Positions 1-8,020 of a stretch of DNA of 64,000 nt are shown in pieces (the stretch's first letter is position 1; every line of letters begins with the position of its first letter). The notes under the pieces are model-generated. The model was not told the DNA's origin and ran no database searches. It worked only from the letters and a program-made list of their open reading frames with translations. The stretch is from DASYZQ01 sp035946175. GTDB lineage: Bacteria > Patescibacteriota > Saccharimonadia > Saccharimonadales > UBA4665. Where the stretch lies: the NCBI GenBank assembly GCA_035946175.1, contig DASYZQ010000014.1, positions 62,001 to 126,000 on the forward strand, in the 5' to 3' direction. The position numbers and the translations under genes are program-made.

Positions 1-1
1 T

Positions 2-187
2 GTTGACTCCTCGGGGTGTATTGTCAAAAGTAATGACAAGGATAAACTTATAGCCTTGGCAGGCGTTCAGGACATCGTAGTGATCGATACAGAGGATGCA
101 CTGCTCGTCATACCAAAAGAGCAGATGGAAAAAATTAAAGAGATACAAACGATATTAGCCAGGGGAGAGGACAGCAAGTACCTATAG
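2..187 (+). CDS. manC: Mannose-1-phosphate guanylyltransferase, C-terminal fragment
   Basis: The window opens inside this gene, and the last 61 codons are visible, ending in TAG. The residues show the C-terminal turn typical of GDP-mannose pyrophosphorylases: a VDSSGC segment, then GVQDIVVIDTEDALLVIPKE followed by a basic helix. The family makes GDP-mannose from GTP and mannose-1-phosphate in the cytoplasm. The next gene on the same strand is a phosphomannomutase, which would make that mannose-1-phosphate, so the two probably form an operon. The catalytic N-terminal domain lies outside the window, so the assignment rests on the tail and the context. Confidence 0.75.
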   Translation, partial: VDSSGCIVKSNDKDKLIALAGVQDIVVIDTEDALLVIPKEQMEKIKEIQTILARGEDSKYL

Positions 188-211
188 GTCTAAAATGGAG
201 CATATAGCATT

Positions 212-988
212 ATGATAAGAAAAGTCATTGCCTTTGATCTTGACGGCACACTAGCACCAAGTAAATCACCACTCCCTGACCGGATTGGCGAGCTGCTTGA
301 CCAATTGCTTGATCGCTATCATGTATGCGTTATTTCAGGAGGAAAATTTGGCCAGTTTGAAAAACAACTGCTCAATAATTTGAAGGCCGACTCGATGCGG
401 CTGGAACGTTTGCACATTATGCCGACCTGCGGCACCCGCTACATGAGATTCAATTCCGGTAGCGGGGCTTGGGAAAAGATTTATGCGGAAGACTTTACGC
501 CAGCCCAAAAAAAGAAGATTGCTGAAGTACTCGGCAAGGTTGCCAAAGAGCTCGGCTTTGTGGAATCAAAGATCTATGGTGATATCTTGGAGGATCGTGG
601 AAGCCAGATATCTTGGTCGGCGTTTGGGCAGGATATTGTTGATGTACTCGGTGAAGAGGGTCTACGCCGCAAGGAGGCCTGGGACCCCGATAATGCCAAG
701 AAGAACCAACTCCGAAATGTCGCTGCCGAGCTGCTTCCAGAGTTTGAGGTACGCGTCGGCGGTCTTACGACCATAGATGTTACCAGGCCGGGTATCGATA
801 AGGCTTATGGGATGCGCAAACTTATGGAAATGTTGCAGATCGGTAAAGAGGCTATATTGTTTATTGGCGATCGTTTGCAAGAGGGCGGTAATGACTATCC
901 TGTAAAAGCCATGGGCATCGATACTCTCGAAATCAGTGACTGGCGGGAGACGGCCATAGCTATTGCAGCGATAGTAGCAACCGCTTGA
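212..988 (+). CDS. Eukaryotic-type phosphomannomutase (HAD-IIB family)
   Basis: This 258-residue protein is close to the size of eukaryotic PMM (about 250). It starts with the HAD motif DLDGTL (nucleophile Asp9, acid/base Asp11) and has the late motif IGDRLQEGGND, matching the GD...GGND metal-binding motif of PMM1/PMM2. The family interconverts mannose-6-phosphate and mannose-1-phosphate, feeding GDP-mannose synthesis. It sits 24 bp behind the guanylyltransferase end. The eukaryotic-type enzyme differs from the alpha-phosphohexomutase that most bacteria use. A generic sugar-phosphate HAD phosphatase is the alternative, but the neighbour supports PMM. Confidence 0.75.
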   Translation: MIRKVIAFDLDGTLAPSKSPLPDRIGELLDQLLDRYHVCVISGGKFGQFEKQLLNNLKADSMRLERLHIMPTCGTRYMRFNSGSGAWEKIYAEDFTPAQKKKIAEVLGKVAKELGFVESKIYGDILEDRGSQISWSAFGQDIVDVLGEEGLRRKEAWDPDNAKKNQLRNVAAELLPEFEVRVGGLTTIDVTRPGIDKAYGMRKLMEMLQIGKEAILFIGDRLQEGGNDYPVKAMGIDTLEISDWRETAIAIAAIVATA

Positions 989-1061
989 GCCAATAGATAT
1001 TTTTTCAAATTCGGTTGCAAGGCTTCAGATTTAATAAGGTATTCGATAAAAAGGTCCTACG

Positions 1062-2081
1062 CTACTCAGACTCTTCCTTGTCATCTTGGTATTGTTGCCA
1101 ACGCCAGGCATCACGAACTGAGTCTTCGATGGTTTTGGTAGCATGCCAGCGCAATACCTTGGCAGCTTTCTCGTTGGATGCATAGTAGCTAACTGGATCA
1201 CCGGGTCGGCGTTCTCCCAAGACGTGAGGTACCCTGACATTGTTCACCTTTTCGAAAGCGTTGATAAATTCTAAGACACTGGTCGGTTTACCGGTGCCGA
1301 CATTAAAGACGTCGTAGCCGGTTTGCTTGCCACTGGTAATATGATTGAGAGCCGCAACATGGGCCTTGGCCAGGTCGACAACGTGGATGTAATCCCGCTG
1401 ACAAGTACCGTCTGGAGTCGGATAATCGGTACCGTAGACAGTTAGTGGAGTTTTAGTTGTGATCGCCTTGAGCATGATTGGTAGCAGATTTTGTGGGGGT
1501 AATTTACCAAACTCACCCATATAGCCCGATTCATGCGCCCCGACAACATTAAAGTAGCGTAAGGCGATACCCTTAAGATCAGGGTTGGCAGTGCAGGTAT
1601 CACGCAGAACGATTTCATCCATGCACTTGCTCCAACCATAGGGGTTTTCGGGGTTGTAGACGGTTTCTTCAGTTGCTTGGGGTTTCGGTGGGTTACCGTA
1701 GACGGCTGCGCTGGAAGAGAAAACAAAGTTTTGAATATCACAGGCAAGTACGGCCTTAAGAAGACTTACCATCCCCCCGACATTGTTTTGGTAATACTTT
1801 AATGGTTGAGCTACTGACTCCCCAACTGCTTTATGGGCGGCAAAATGAATGACGCCTTCGATCTTGTGCCCAGAGAGTATATGCTCAATAGAAGCCTGAT
1901 CTTGAATATCGCCTTGGGTAAATTCTGGTCGGTGACCAGTTATCTGCTTGATTGATTCCAGTGCCTCTACCGAACTGTTGTTGAGGCTATCTACAATATA
2001 GACACTATGGCCGACTTTCATGAGCTCAACCACAGTATGACTTCCAATATATCCAGTGCCGCCGGTAACAAGTATGCGCAC
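1062..2081 (-). CDS. galE: UDP-glucose 4-epimerase
   Basis: This is a full-length 339-residue extended SDR epimerase. The NAD-binding motif GGTGYIG is at residues 7-13. The catalytic serine region SSSAAVYG is around 122-129, and the Tyr148-x3-Lys152 pair lies in NPYGWSK. It interconverts UDP-glucose and UDP-galactose (or the GlcNAc/GalNAc forms), supplying surface glycans. It is the last of the leftward genes that also include glmS and two glycosyltransferases, and it converges on the phosphomannomutase gene. The start gives the standard MRILVTGGTGYIGS opening. Only substrate breadth is uncertain. Confidence 0.95.
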   Translation of the reverse strand: MRILVTGGTGYIGSHTVVELMKVGHSVYIVDSLNNSSVEALESIKQITGHRPEFTQGDIQDQASIEHILSGHKIEGVIHFAAHKAVGESVAQPLKYYQNNVGGMVSLLKAVLACDIQNFVFSSSAAVYGNPPKPQATEETVYNPENPYGWSKCMDEIVLRDTCTANPDLKGIALRYFNVVGAHESGYMGEFGKLPPQNLLPIMLKAITTKTPLTVYGTDYPTPDGTCQRDYIHVVDLAKAHVAALNHITSGKQTGYDVFNVGTGKPTSVLEFINAFEKVNNVRVPHVLGERRPGDPVSYYASNEKAAKVLRWHATKTIEDSVRDAWRWQQYQDDKEESE

Positions 2082-2142
2082 GGTAACTCCTCCCTATTTT
2101 CGCTAACTAGTTCCAGCGCATTATACCAGAGAGAAAGCATTC

Positions 2143-3975
2143 TTACTCGACGGTGACAGATTTAGCCAGATTTCGGGGACGGTCAACGTTGAAGCCTTTG
2201 CCGATGGCCATGTAGTAGGCGAAGAGCTGCATAACGATAGCCATAAGGATCGGCTCGGTCTGTTCAAGTGTTTTAGGGATATAGATGACGTCGTCGACTA
2301 CTTTTTTGATAGTTCTGTTGCCTTCGGTCGCAATCACAATAACCGGCCCGCCGCGAGTTTTGATTTCTTCGATATTCGCGCAGGTCTTTGCATACATGGG
2401 GCCATCACCCGCCAGCGCGAAGGTAGGAAAGCTCTCATCAATAAGCGAAAGGGGGCCATGCTTCATTTCGCCAGCGGCGTAGCCTTCAGCATGAATAAGT
2501 GCGCACTCTTTTAGCTTGAGCGTACCTTCGAGTGCTGTCGGATAGGCGTAACGCCGGCCGATGAACAAAAAATCTTTGTAGTTCTTGTATTTTCCCGCCA
2601 ACTTCTTTATGCTGGACGCCAGCTTGAGCACCGTTTCGGCCTTGTCGGGCAGCGCTTCGATTTCTCGTAACAAGTCATTGTATAGCGGTGATTTTCCGCG
2701 GCCCAGCATGAGCCCGATTTGCAACAATACGACCACCTGTGCGATAAAAGCTTTGGTACTAGCCACCGCCTGCTCGGTGCCGGCATGGCAATATACGCCG
2801 GCATCAGTCATACGAGCAACCGTGCTGCCGACGGCATTGACTACGCCAAGACACAGTGCTCCGTATTGTTGCGCCTTTTTGACTGCAGCGATGGTATCGG
2901 CAGTCTCGCCGGATTGGGATACGGCTATCAGGGCTGTGCCGCGCGAAAACGGTTCCTTGCGATACTTGAACTCCGAGCCGATCTGTACCTCGACCGGGAT
3001 GCCAGCCAGCTCCTCGATAAGGTATTCACCGATCATGCCGGCATAGCTAGCCGTGCCGCAGGCTACGATCACAATACGGTCAATATGCTGCAGCTGTTCG
3101 GCAACCCCTTCCAGCCCACCGAGTTTGACGGAGTGCGTGTCAATATTAGTACGCCCGGCTGATGCCAGACGGATAGTCTGCGGCGCCTCAAAAATTTCCT
3201 TAAGCATGAAATGTGGGAATGTGCCTAGTGCGATTTGGTCAATATCGTAATCGAGTCGTTCTGCCTGGCGCAGTACTTTCTGACGCGCCTTGAGATCTCT
3301 CAGCGCATAGCCTTTTGGTGTTATAACGGCAACCTCGTTATCCTGTAGAAAGATGACTTGCTTGGTATGAGCCATAATGGCGGTCGGATCGCTGGCTACG
3401 ATGTATTCGTCCTTGCCCTCGCCAAGCACCAGTGGGCTGGAAAGCCGGGCTACGAACAATTTTTCCGGCTCATACGCATTGATAGCGGCGATTGCGTAGG
3501 CACCGCTCAAATCTCCCAGTGCTTTTTCAAACGCTTTTTCAAAATCGTGCAATTCGCGGTAGTAAAAGTCAATAAGGTGAGGAATGACCTCAGTATCGGT
3601 ATCGGAGACAAATGAGTAGCCATGCTTTTGTAGGCCTTCGCTCAGCTCAACATAGTTCTCGATAATACCATTGTGCACAACGAAAATAGTCTGTTCTTGG
3701 TTAGCGTGCGGATGCGCGTTCAGTATCGAGGGCTTGCCATGCGTTGCCCAGCGGGTATGGCCGATAGCGATCGATGCGAGAGGTAGCTGACTCTCTTGCA
3801 ATAGCAGCGCCAGCCCGTCGACCCGACCGACCTGTTTGAGAAGATGACCGTGAGCCTGTTTATCCAATAGTGCTATACCGGCCGAATCGTAGCCGCGGTA
3901 TTCCAACGCCTTGAGACCTGCAAGGATAATATCACTCGCTGATTTGTTGCCAATATAGCCGACGATGCCGCACAT
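2143..3975 (-). CDS. glmS: Glutamine--fructose-6-phosphate aminotransferase (isomerizing)
   Basis: This 610-residue protein is the usual length of GlmS. It begins MCGIVGYIG, so Cys2 is the N-terminal nucleophile of the glutaminase domain (about 1-240). Two SIS sugar-isomerase domains follow, with SQSGETADT (about 355) and the C-terminal LAKSVTVE tail that reaches the active site. It makes glucosamine-6-phosphate, the first committed step to UDP-GlcNAc, needed for peptidoglycan and glycans. It lies 61 bp upstream of galE on the same strand, with two glycan-assembly genes before it. No glmS ribozyme is visible in the 23 bp upstream. Confidence 0.97.
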   Translation of the reverse strand: MCGIVGYIGNKSASDIILAGLKALEYRGYDSAGIALLDKQAHGHLLKQVGRVDGLALLLQESQLPLASIAIGHTRWATHGKPSILNAHPHANQEQTIFVVHNGIIENYVELSEGLQKHGYSFVSDTDTEVIPHLIDFYYRELHDFEKAFEKALGDLSGAYAIAAINAYEPEKLFVARLSSPLVLGEGKDEYIVASDPTAIMAHTKQVIFLQDNEVAVITPKGYALRDLKARQKVLRQAERLDYDIDQIALGTFPHFMLKEIFEAPQTIRLASAGRTNIDTHSVKLGGLEGVAEQLQHIDRIVIVACGTASYAGMIGEYLIEELAGIPVEVQIGSEFKYRKEPFSRGTALIAVSQSGETADTIAAVKKAQQYGALCLGVVNAVGSTVARMTDAGVYCHAGTEQAVASTKAFIAQVVVLLQIGLMLGRGKSPLYNDLLREIEALPDKAETVLKLASSIKKLAGKYKNYKDFLFIGRRYAYPTALEGTLKLKECALIHAEGYAAGEMKHGPLSLIDESFPTFALAGDGPMYAKTCANIEEIKTRGGPVIVIATEGNRTIKKVVDDVIYIPKTLEQTEPILMAIVMQLFAYYMAIGKGFNVDRPRNLAKSVTVE

Positions 3976-3998
3976 ACTAAATCAGTATAGCCTATGCT

Positions 3999-5165
3999 CT
4001 AGTTGAGGATTGTATTCAGAAACCTCATGATCTTACGAGAAAAATCTTGGCTTGAAAAGTTTTGGGCATAGCGAACCAGAGCAGCTGTGCTATATGCTCG
4101 AGGGTTGAAGGTCCCAAGGGCTGCGATTAGTGCTTCGGCTGTTTGCGGTGCGAAGAACTCACCCGTTTCACCAGGCAGTACATAATCGAGTGCCCCGCCA
4201 GCTTTATAGGCGATGACGGGTGTGCCGGCGGCCAGTGCTTCTACGGGTGTAATGCCGAAGTCGTCAAAGGAAGCAAACAAGAACGCTTCGGCACTACGTA
4301 GGTAATTCACAACCTCCTCATCTGAGGCGTCAAGGACAAATGTGACCGTTGATCCGGCCATATGCACCAGCCGGTCATGATCCGGGCCCTGGCCGACGAC
4401 AGTCAGGGGCAGATGTAATTTGCTGCAAGCCTTCACAATAATATCGACATGCTTGTGGGTTACTTGCCGACCAACAGTCACGAAGCCAGTTCTTGTCTCT
4501 CTAGTTTGGTTCTGAGTCTGTCTGAACCGGGTGACGTCAACCGGCGGGTGAATGACAATCGAATTACGCCTGTAGTACTTTTTGATATCAGCCTGTATGT
4601 GCGTAGAGTTGGCGATGAAGTAATCAGGGCGCTGGGCAGCCCGATAATCCCATTTGCGCAAAGGGCCGATGAGCAGGCGCAATCCCAAACGGGCGAAAGG
4701 GTCAAATATACCGAATCCCGGGCGGTTTAGGTAATGGTCGTAATGCCGCCAATAGTAGTGGGTGGGCGTGTGGCAATAGCAGACGTGTCTGGTGCCTTTG
4801 GGCACCCGTATGCTGAATGCCTCTCCATTTCCTGAGCTACTGATGACCAAATCGTACCCACCAAACTTGAGATGAGAGAACCACCAAATGCGCAAGAGAG
4901 GCAAGAACCTTCTGAGTCTCGAAAATGGCCAATGTTGCAGGAAGCCGGTGATAACTTTGCCGTCAAGCTGTGCGCGCCACTGTTCAGAGCAGTAGGAGGT
5001 GTAAATAGGTGCGTCAGGAAATAGTTTGTGAAGTTCAGAAACGACCCGCTCGGCTCCGCCGCCGATGAGCCAATCATGCACGATGGCTACCTTGAGCTGC
5101 TTGTTCATTGTCAGGGGCTTGCTTTGATGGGCCTTAAGAGTTCTCCCAGTTTCACGGTTGCTCAC
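3999..5165 (-). CDS. Glycosyltransferase family 4 (GT-B fold)
   Basis: The longest reading is 388 residues. The N-terminal part KVAIVHDWLIGGGAERVV is the acceptor-side GT-B opening seen in GT4 enzymes. The C-terminal half carries the nucleotide-sugar motif, including FDDFGITPVEALAAGTPVIAY with the EX7E-type glutamate. The GTG start overlaps the upstream stop by one base (TAGTG), which suggests translational coupling. An ATG at 5108, 19 codons in, gives the more usual protein start and is the alternative. It probably adds a sugar, possibly mannose, to the lipid-linked acceptor made by the upstream transferase. Donor and linkage cannot be read from the sequence. Confidence 0.88.
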   Translation of the reverse strand: MSNRETGRTLKAHQSKPLTMNKQLKVAIVHDWLIGGGAERVVSELHKLFPDAPIYTSYCSEQWRAQLDGKVITGFLQHWPFSRLRRFLPLLRIWWFSHLKFGGYDLVISSSGNGEAFSIRVPKGTRHVCYCHTPTHYYWRHYDHYLNRPGFGIFDPFARLGLRLLIGPLRKWDYRAAQRPDYFIANSTHIQADIKKYYRRNSIVIHPPVDVTRFRQTQNQTRETRTGFVTVGRQVTHKHVDIIVKACSKLHLPLTVVGQGPDHDRLVHMAGSTVTFVLDASDEEVVNYLRSAEAFLFASFDDFGITPVEALAAGTPVIAYKAGGALDYVLPGETGEFFAPQTAEALIAALGTFNPRAYSTAALVRYAQNFSSQDFSRKIMRFLNTILN

Positions 5166-6613
5166 TATCGGGCTCCACGGCTCGTTACTACCACCCAGGC
5201 AGTCTTGATGAGGATGACGAAGTCAAGCCAGATACTCCAGTTCTGGACGTAGTATAGATCGAGCTTACGCCGTTCCTCAAAACTCATGTCGGACCGGCGG
5301 AGCACTACCGCCAAGCTAGTCATGCCCGATTTGACGCTTAAAATAGCCGACCGTTTTTTATATACAGCCAGCTCACGAGGGATAAGGGCCCGTGGCCCGA
5401 CTAAACTGATGTCCCCTTTCAGTAGATTGAAGACTTGCGGAAGTTCATCGAGACTAAGCCTACGGAGTATAAGGCTGAAGCGACTGAAGCGAGGGTCATT
5501 CGGGATATAATCGGCGTTTTTCCGGTATGTTTCGATCAATTCTGGACGGCCGAGCTTTTTAAAGGCCTCTTCCGGATCGAGTCCGTTCAGATCGGCCCGA
5601 ACAGTGCGAAACTTGTATGCGGTAAATTTTTGGTCAAACCGCGTTAGACGGGTCTGGCGGAATAAAACCGGAGCATGAGGGTCAGAAATCTTAATAGCAG
5701 TAGCAATCAGGAGCATAAAGGGCGCGGCGACAATGAACATGATGCTGCCCAGTATAAGATCACTAAGCCGTTTGACGATGCGTCCCCAGCCAAATAAGGC
5801 TGTTTGGTGTACAGCAATGACCGGTATCTCAGATTTAAGGAGTTCTACTTCAATGTTGCCGACAAATAGCTCAGTATTGCCGGGTACGAAACGGTACGCA
5901 GCATGATTTTCCTGTGCGTAGCTGAGGATCTCGGCGTTGGACCCTTCATTGGTATAGAGTTCCGTTTGAATGATGCGGTGCAAGCTGCTTGGCAGGTCGC
6001 TACCGAGAAACTGTCTGAAGGTGCGGAAAACCGGTATATGACTACCCGGGACAAATTGCTTGCTGCCAACTACCCCTATAATCCGATAACCCGAGTGTTT
6101 GCTGTCATGGAGTAGATTGATAAGTTCAGTAGTCATCTGGGTACTCCCGACCAACAGTACGTTGGTCAGGCCGACATTGTAGCTGAATAGCTGAGTACGA
6201 ATCAGGCGGGCTATATTACGAAAAATGAGCAAGAATAAGAAACCGAGCCCGAAACCGTAAATGGGGATAAGACGCGCCGGAAAGATAGGCTTAGCCGCGG
6301 CAAAATCCCAAAATACTACAAACAACATGCCGACAAATGAGCCAACCAACAATCGACCCGCCTCTTTGAAACGGTTCTCATAGGTGTTGCTATTGTATAG
6401 CCCGAGCAGCCCGAATATAAGGATCCAAAAGGGCAACAGGCTTAGAAATACCTCGATGTAGGTGGCGGCATGCACGACACCGAGCCTGTGGGGGTTGAGT
6501 CTGAGGCCGAGGTGGACACGCAGAAAATAGGCGGCTATAAAGGCGGCCACCAATGCCAGGAAGTCACCGACTACCAAACAAACACCGTAGATCAGGGATG
6601 TATTGTTCTTCAT
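5165..6613 (-). CDS. Polyprenyl-phosphate sugar-1-phosphate transferase (WbaP/WcaJ type)
   Basis: This 482-residue membrane protein has four to five hydrophobic helices in the first 130 residues, a Rossmann-like middle domain (about 140-250), another helix near 280, and the C-terminal bacterial sugar transferase domain. In that domain FRQTRL, KFRTVR, RLSLDELPQVFNLLKGDISLVGPR and the following Arg-rich stretch are visible. The family transfers a sugar-1-phosphate to undecaprenyl phosphate on the inner face of the membrane, starting a repeat unit for capsule, glycoprotein or exopolysaccharide. It is coupled to the following GT4 gene. The sugar is unknown. Confidence 0.93.
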   Translation of the reverse strand: MKNNTSLIYGVCLVVGDFLALVAAFIAAYFLRVHLGLRLNPHRLGVVHAATYIEVFLSLLPFWILIFGLLGLYNSNTYENRFKEAGRLLVGSFVGMLFVVFWDFAAAKPIFPARLIPIYGFGLGFLFLLIFRNIARLIRTQLFSYNVGLTNVLLVGSTQMTTELINLLHDSKHSGYRIIGVVGSKQFVPGSHIPVFRTFRQFLGSDLPSSLHRIIQTELYTNEGSNAEILSYAQENHAAYRFVPGNTELFVGNIEVELLKSEIPVIAVHQTALFGWGRIVKRLSDLILGSIMFIVAAPFMLLIATAIKISDPHAPVLFRQTRLTRFDQKFTAYKFRTVRADLNGLDPEEAFKKLGRPELIETYRKNADYIPNDPRFSRFSLILRRLSLDELPQVFNLLKGDISLVGPRALIPRELAVYKKRSAILSVKSGMTSLAVVLRRSDMSFEERRKLDLYYVQNWSIWLDFVILIKTAWVVVTSRGAR

Positions 6614-6739
6614 AGGTTACCCTGCATTAAACTCCATTATGGGCAGCGGTACAAGGTTGTCCTGGTTTAAGGGCAGGCTGCTATAGTGCAAGTATGCGTA
6701 TACTGGAAAAGCAATATTGTGACAGTCCCGAGGTCGACT

Positions 6740-7158
6740 ATGACATCAAAGACTCAGCGAGAGATTAAACGATTTCTGAAATATTGGCTGGGCGGTGGCG
6801 TATATTTTTGGTTGGGCTACGGCGTTTTTGTTTTTTGCTATGGTGGGCTGCATTGGAATTGGCTGCCGGCAAAGCTTGCCGCAGACGCCATTGGCTGGAG
6901 TAGTAATTATATTGTGCAGCGTCTTGGGCCTTTTCTGATCGTATAAGCCTGACAGAATTGCAACATGCCGGCCGATATGTGTTCATAGAATCGGTCGGGT
7001 TTGTGCTCGATTATCTTATTATTTGGGGGCTGAGGGCGTCCGGCATTACTCCTTACATTGGCTTTTTTATCTCCGCTGGTTTCTTTACTGTTTGGAGCTA
7101 TCTCTGGTACAAATACTGGGTCTTTCCGGAGAAACGTCAGGGTTCAACCCTGCGTTGA
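6740..7158 (+). pseudogene. GtrA-like membrane protein, frameshifted
   Basis: Two adjacent reading frames together make one GtrA-family protein of about 140 residues with four membrane helices. The first frame (ATG 6740) gives helices 1-2 up to NYIVQR, then drifts out of frame and stops at 6946. The second frame, read from about 6925, gives WAFSDRISLTELQ and helices 3-4 ending YKYWVFPEKR. The GtrA hallmark (N-Y-x-x-Q-R-x-W-A-F) is restored if one base is added near 6922-6925. The family moves lipid-linked sugars or intermediates across the membrane, which fits the divergent sugar transferase gene. A sequencing error or a recent inactivating deletion are both possible. Confidence 0.7.
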
Positions 7159-7335
7159 ATTGCTCCGCTTGATGTTACGCACAAACATACGTTGGCAACT
7201 AATGCTATACTAGCCGCGTAATGGCAAGCAGTGGTCGCATACGTGATATTGAATCGGCGCGTAGGCATAATAGCGTCTTTTTTGGAGATCGGGCAGGTGG
7301 GTGGCATTGCTTTCGGAGAAAGATGGGGTCGCTCC

Positions 7336-7794
7336 ATGGCTGATATCGTTCGCCCAACAAAGAAACAGCGGGAGCTCCTTGTATTTATTGAGCAATTTAT
7401 CGGGGCGCATGGCTACAGTCCTAGCTATCGGGAGATACGAGACAGCCTGCGCTATGGTTCGGTCGCCACGGTAGCATCGCATGTCAATAATCTGATAGCC
7501 CGCGGGCACTTGCGGAAGCGTGATCGAAGCGCGCGATCACTTGAGCTGACGCAGCCGACAGGGGTTCCGAAGATTGTCAGCAATACCGTGCAGCCGACAG
7601 AGGAGAAGTGGCTCATCGAGAAGGTGGAACACTTCTTTAATGAGGCAGAATCTGCCGGAGTTCTGACCCAGCAAACACTTGATCAGCTCTATGTACTCGT
7701 CGGTGCGCTGAAAGTTCTCGGTCTTGAGGGAGCTGCGCAGAGTTTTATCCCGAGACTCAGCAACCTGAAGAAGCGTGTTCCCACCGGTAGTTGA
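7336..7794 (+). CDS. LexA-like winged-helix protein without the S24 protease domain
   Basis: This is a 152-residue protein if translation starts at ATG 7336 (MADIVRPTKKQ). Residues 1-68 match the LexA DNA-binding domain: a TKKQRELLVFIEQFIGAHGYSPSYREI-type helix-turn-helix, then SVATVASHVNNLIARGHLRK. The rest is helical and lacks the Ala-Gly cleavage site and Ser/Lys dyad of LexA, so RecA-stimulated self-cleavage should be impossible. It may be a constitutive repressor or respond in another way. Longer in-frame starts upstream add residues unlike the family. It lies just before a cobalamin riboswitch but is transcribed towards it, not from it. Confidence 0.8.
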   Translation: MADIVRPTKKQRELLVFIEQFIGAHGYSPSYREIRDSLRYGSVATVASHVNNLIARGHLRKRDRSARSLELTQPTGVPKIVSNTVQPTEEKWLIEKVEHFFNEAESAGVLTQQTLDQLYVLVGALKVLGLEGAAQSFIPRLSNLKKRVPTGS

Positions 7795-7796
7795 TC

Positions 7797-7827
7797 GTTG
7801 GCAAAATAACACCACACATATAGTGTG
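7797..7827 (+). promoter_or_regulatory. Possible promoter with palindrome ahead of the riboswitch
   Basis: A TTGGCA at 7798-7803 and TATAGT at 7819-7824 form a modest promoter with a 15-bp spacer. The -10 sits in an inverted repeat, CACACATATAGTGTG (7813-7827), which could be an operator. The position, just downstream of the LexA-like gene and upstream of the riboswitch, makes local regulation possible. Function is inferred only from position and symmetry. Confidence 0.35.
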
Positions 7828-7854
7828 ATAGTGTGCTACGATGCCCATACTTAA

Positions 7855-8010
7855 CAATGACTTCATGCTGGAAGCCGGTGAGAATCCGGCACTGTGCCGC
7901 AACTGTGAGCCTCTAATAAAAAGGCAAGTCAGATACAGCAGAAAAGCCTAAAGTGTTCCCGAGCAGGAACAGGCCAGATGCTAGCGCGCGTTGCTACCTG
8001 CTCGAGAGGA
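7855..8010 (+). promoter_or_regulatory. Cobalamin riboswitch
   Basis: The leader contains the cobalamin riboswitch core: GCCGGTGAGAATCCGGC (P3 arm), then CTGTGCCGCAACTGTGAGCC (L4/P5 region), then AAGTCAGATAC, the B12-box-like part. TGCTG (7867-7871) and CAGCA (7936-7940) can pair to close the core. Downstream, GAGCAGG (7961-7967) can pair with CCTGCTC (7997-8003), placing a stem directly against the Shine-Dalgarno GAGAGGAG (8004-8011) of the next gene, so control of translation is plausible. The core matches the known consensus well; the exact 5' boundary and the expression platform are my inference. Confidence 0.88.
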
Positions 8011-8020
8011 GTAGGTATAT

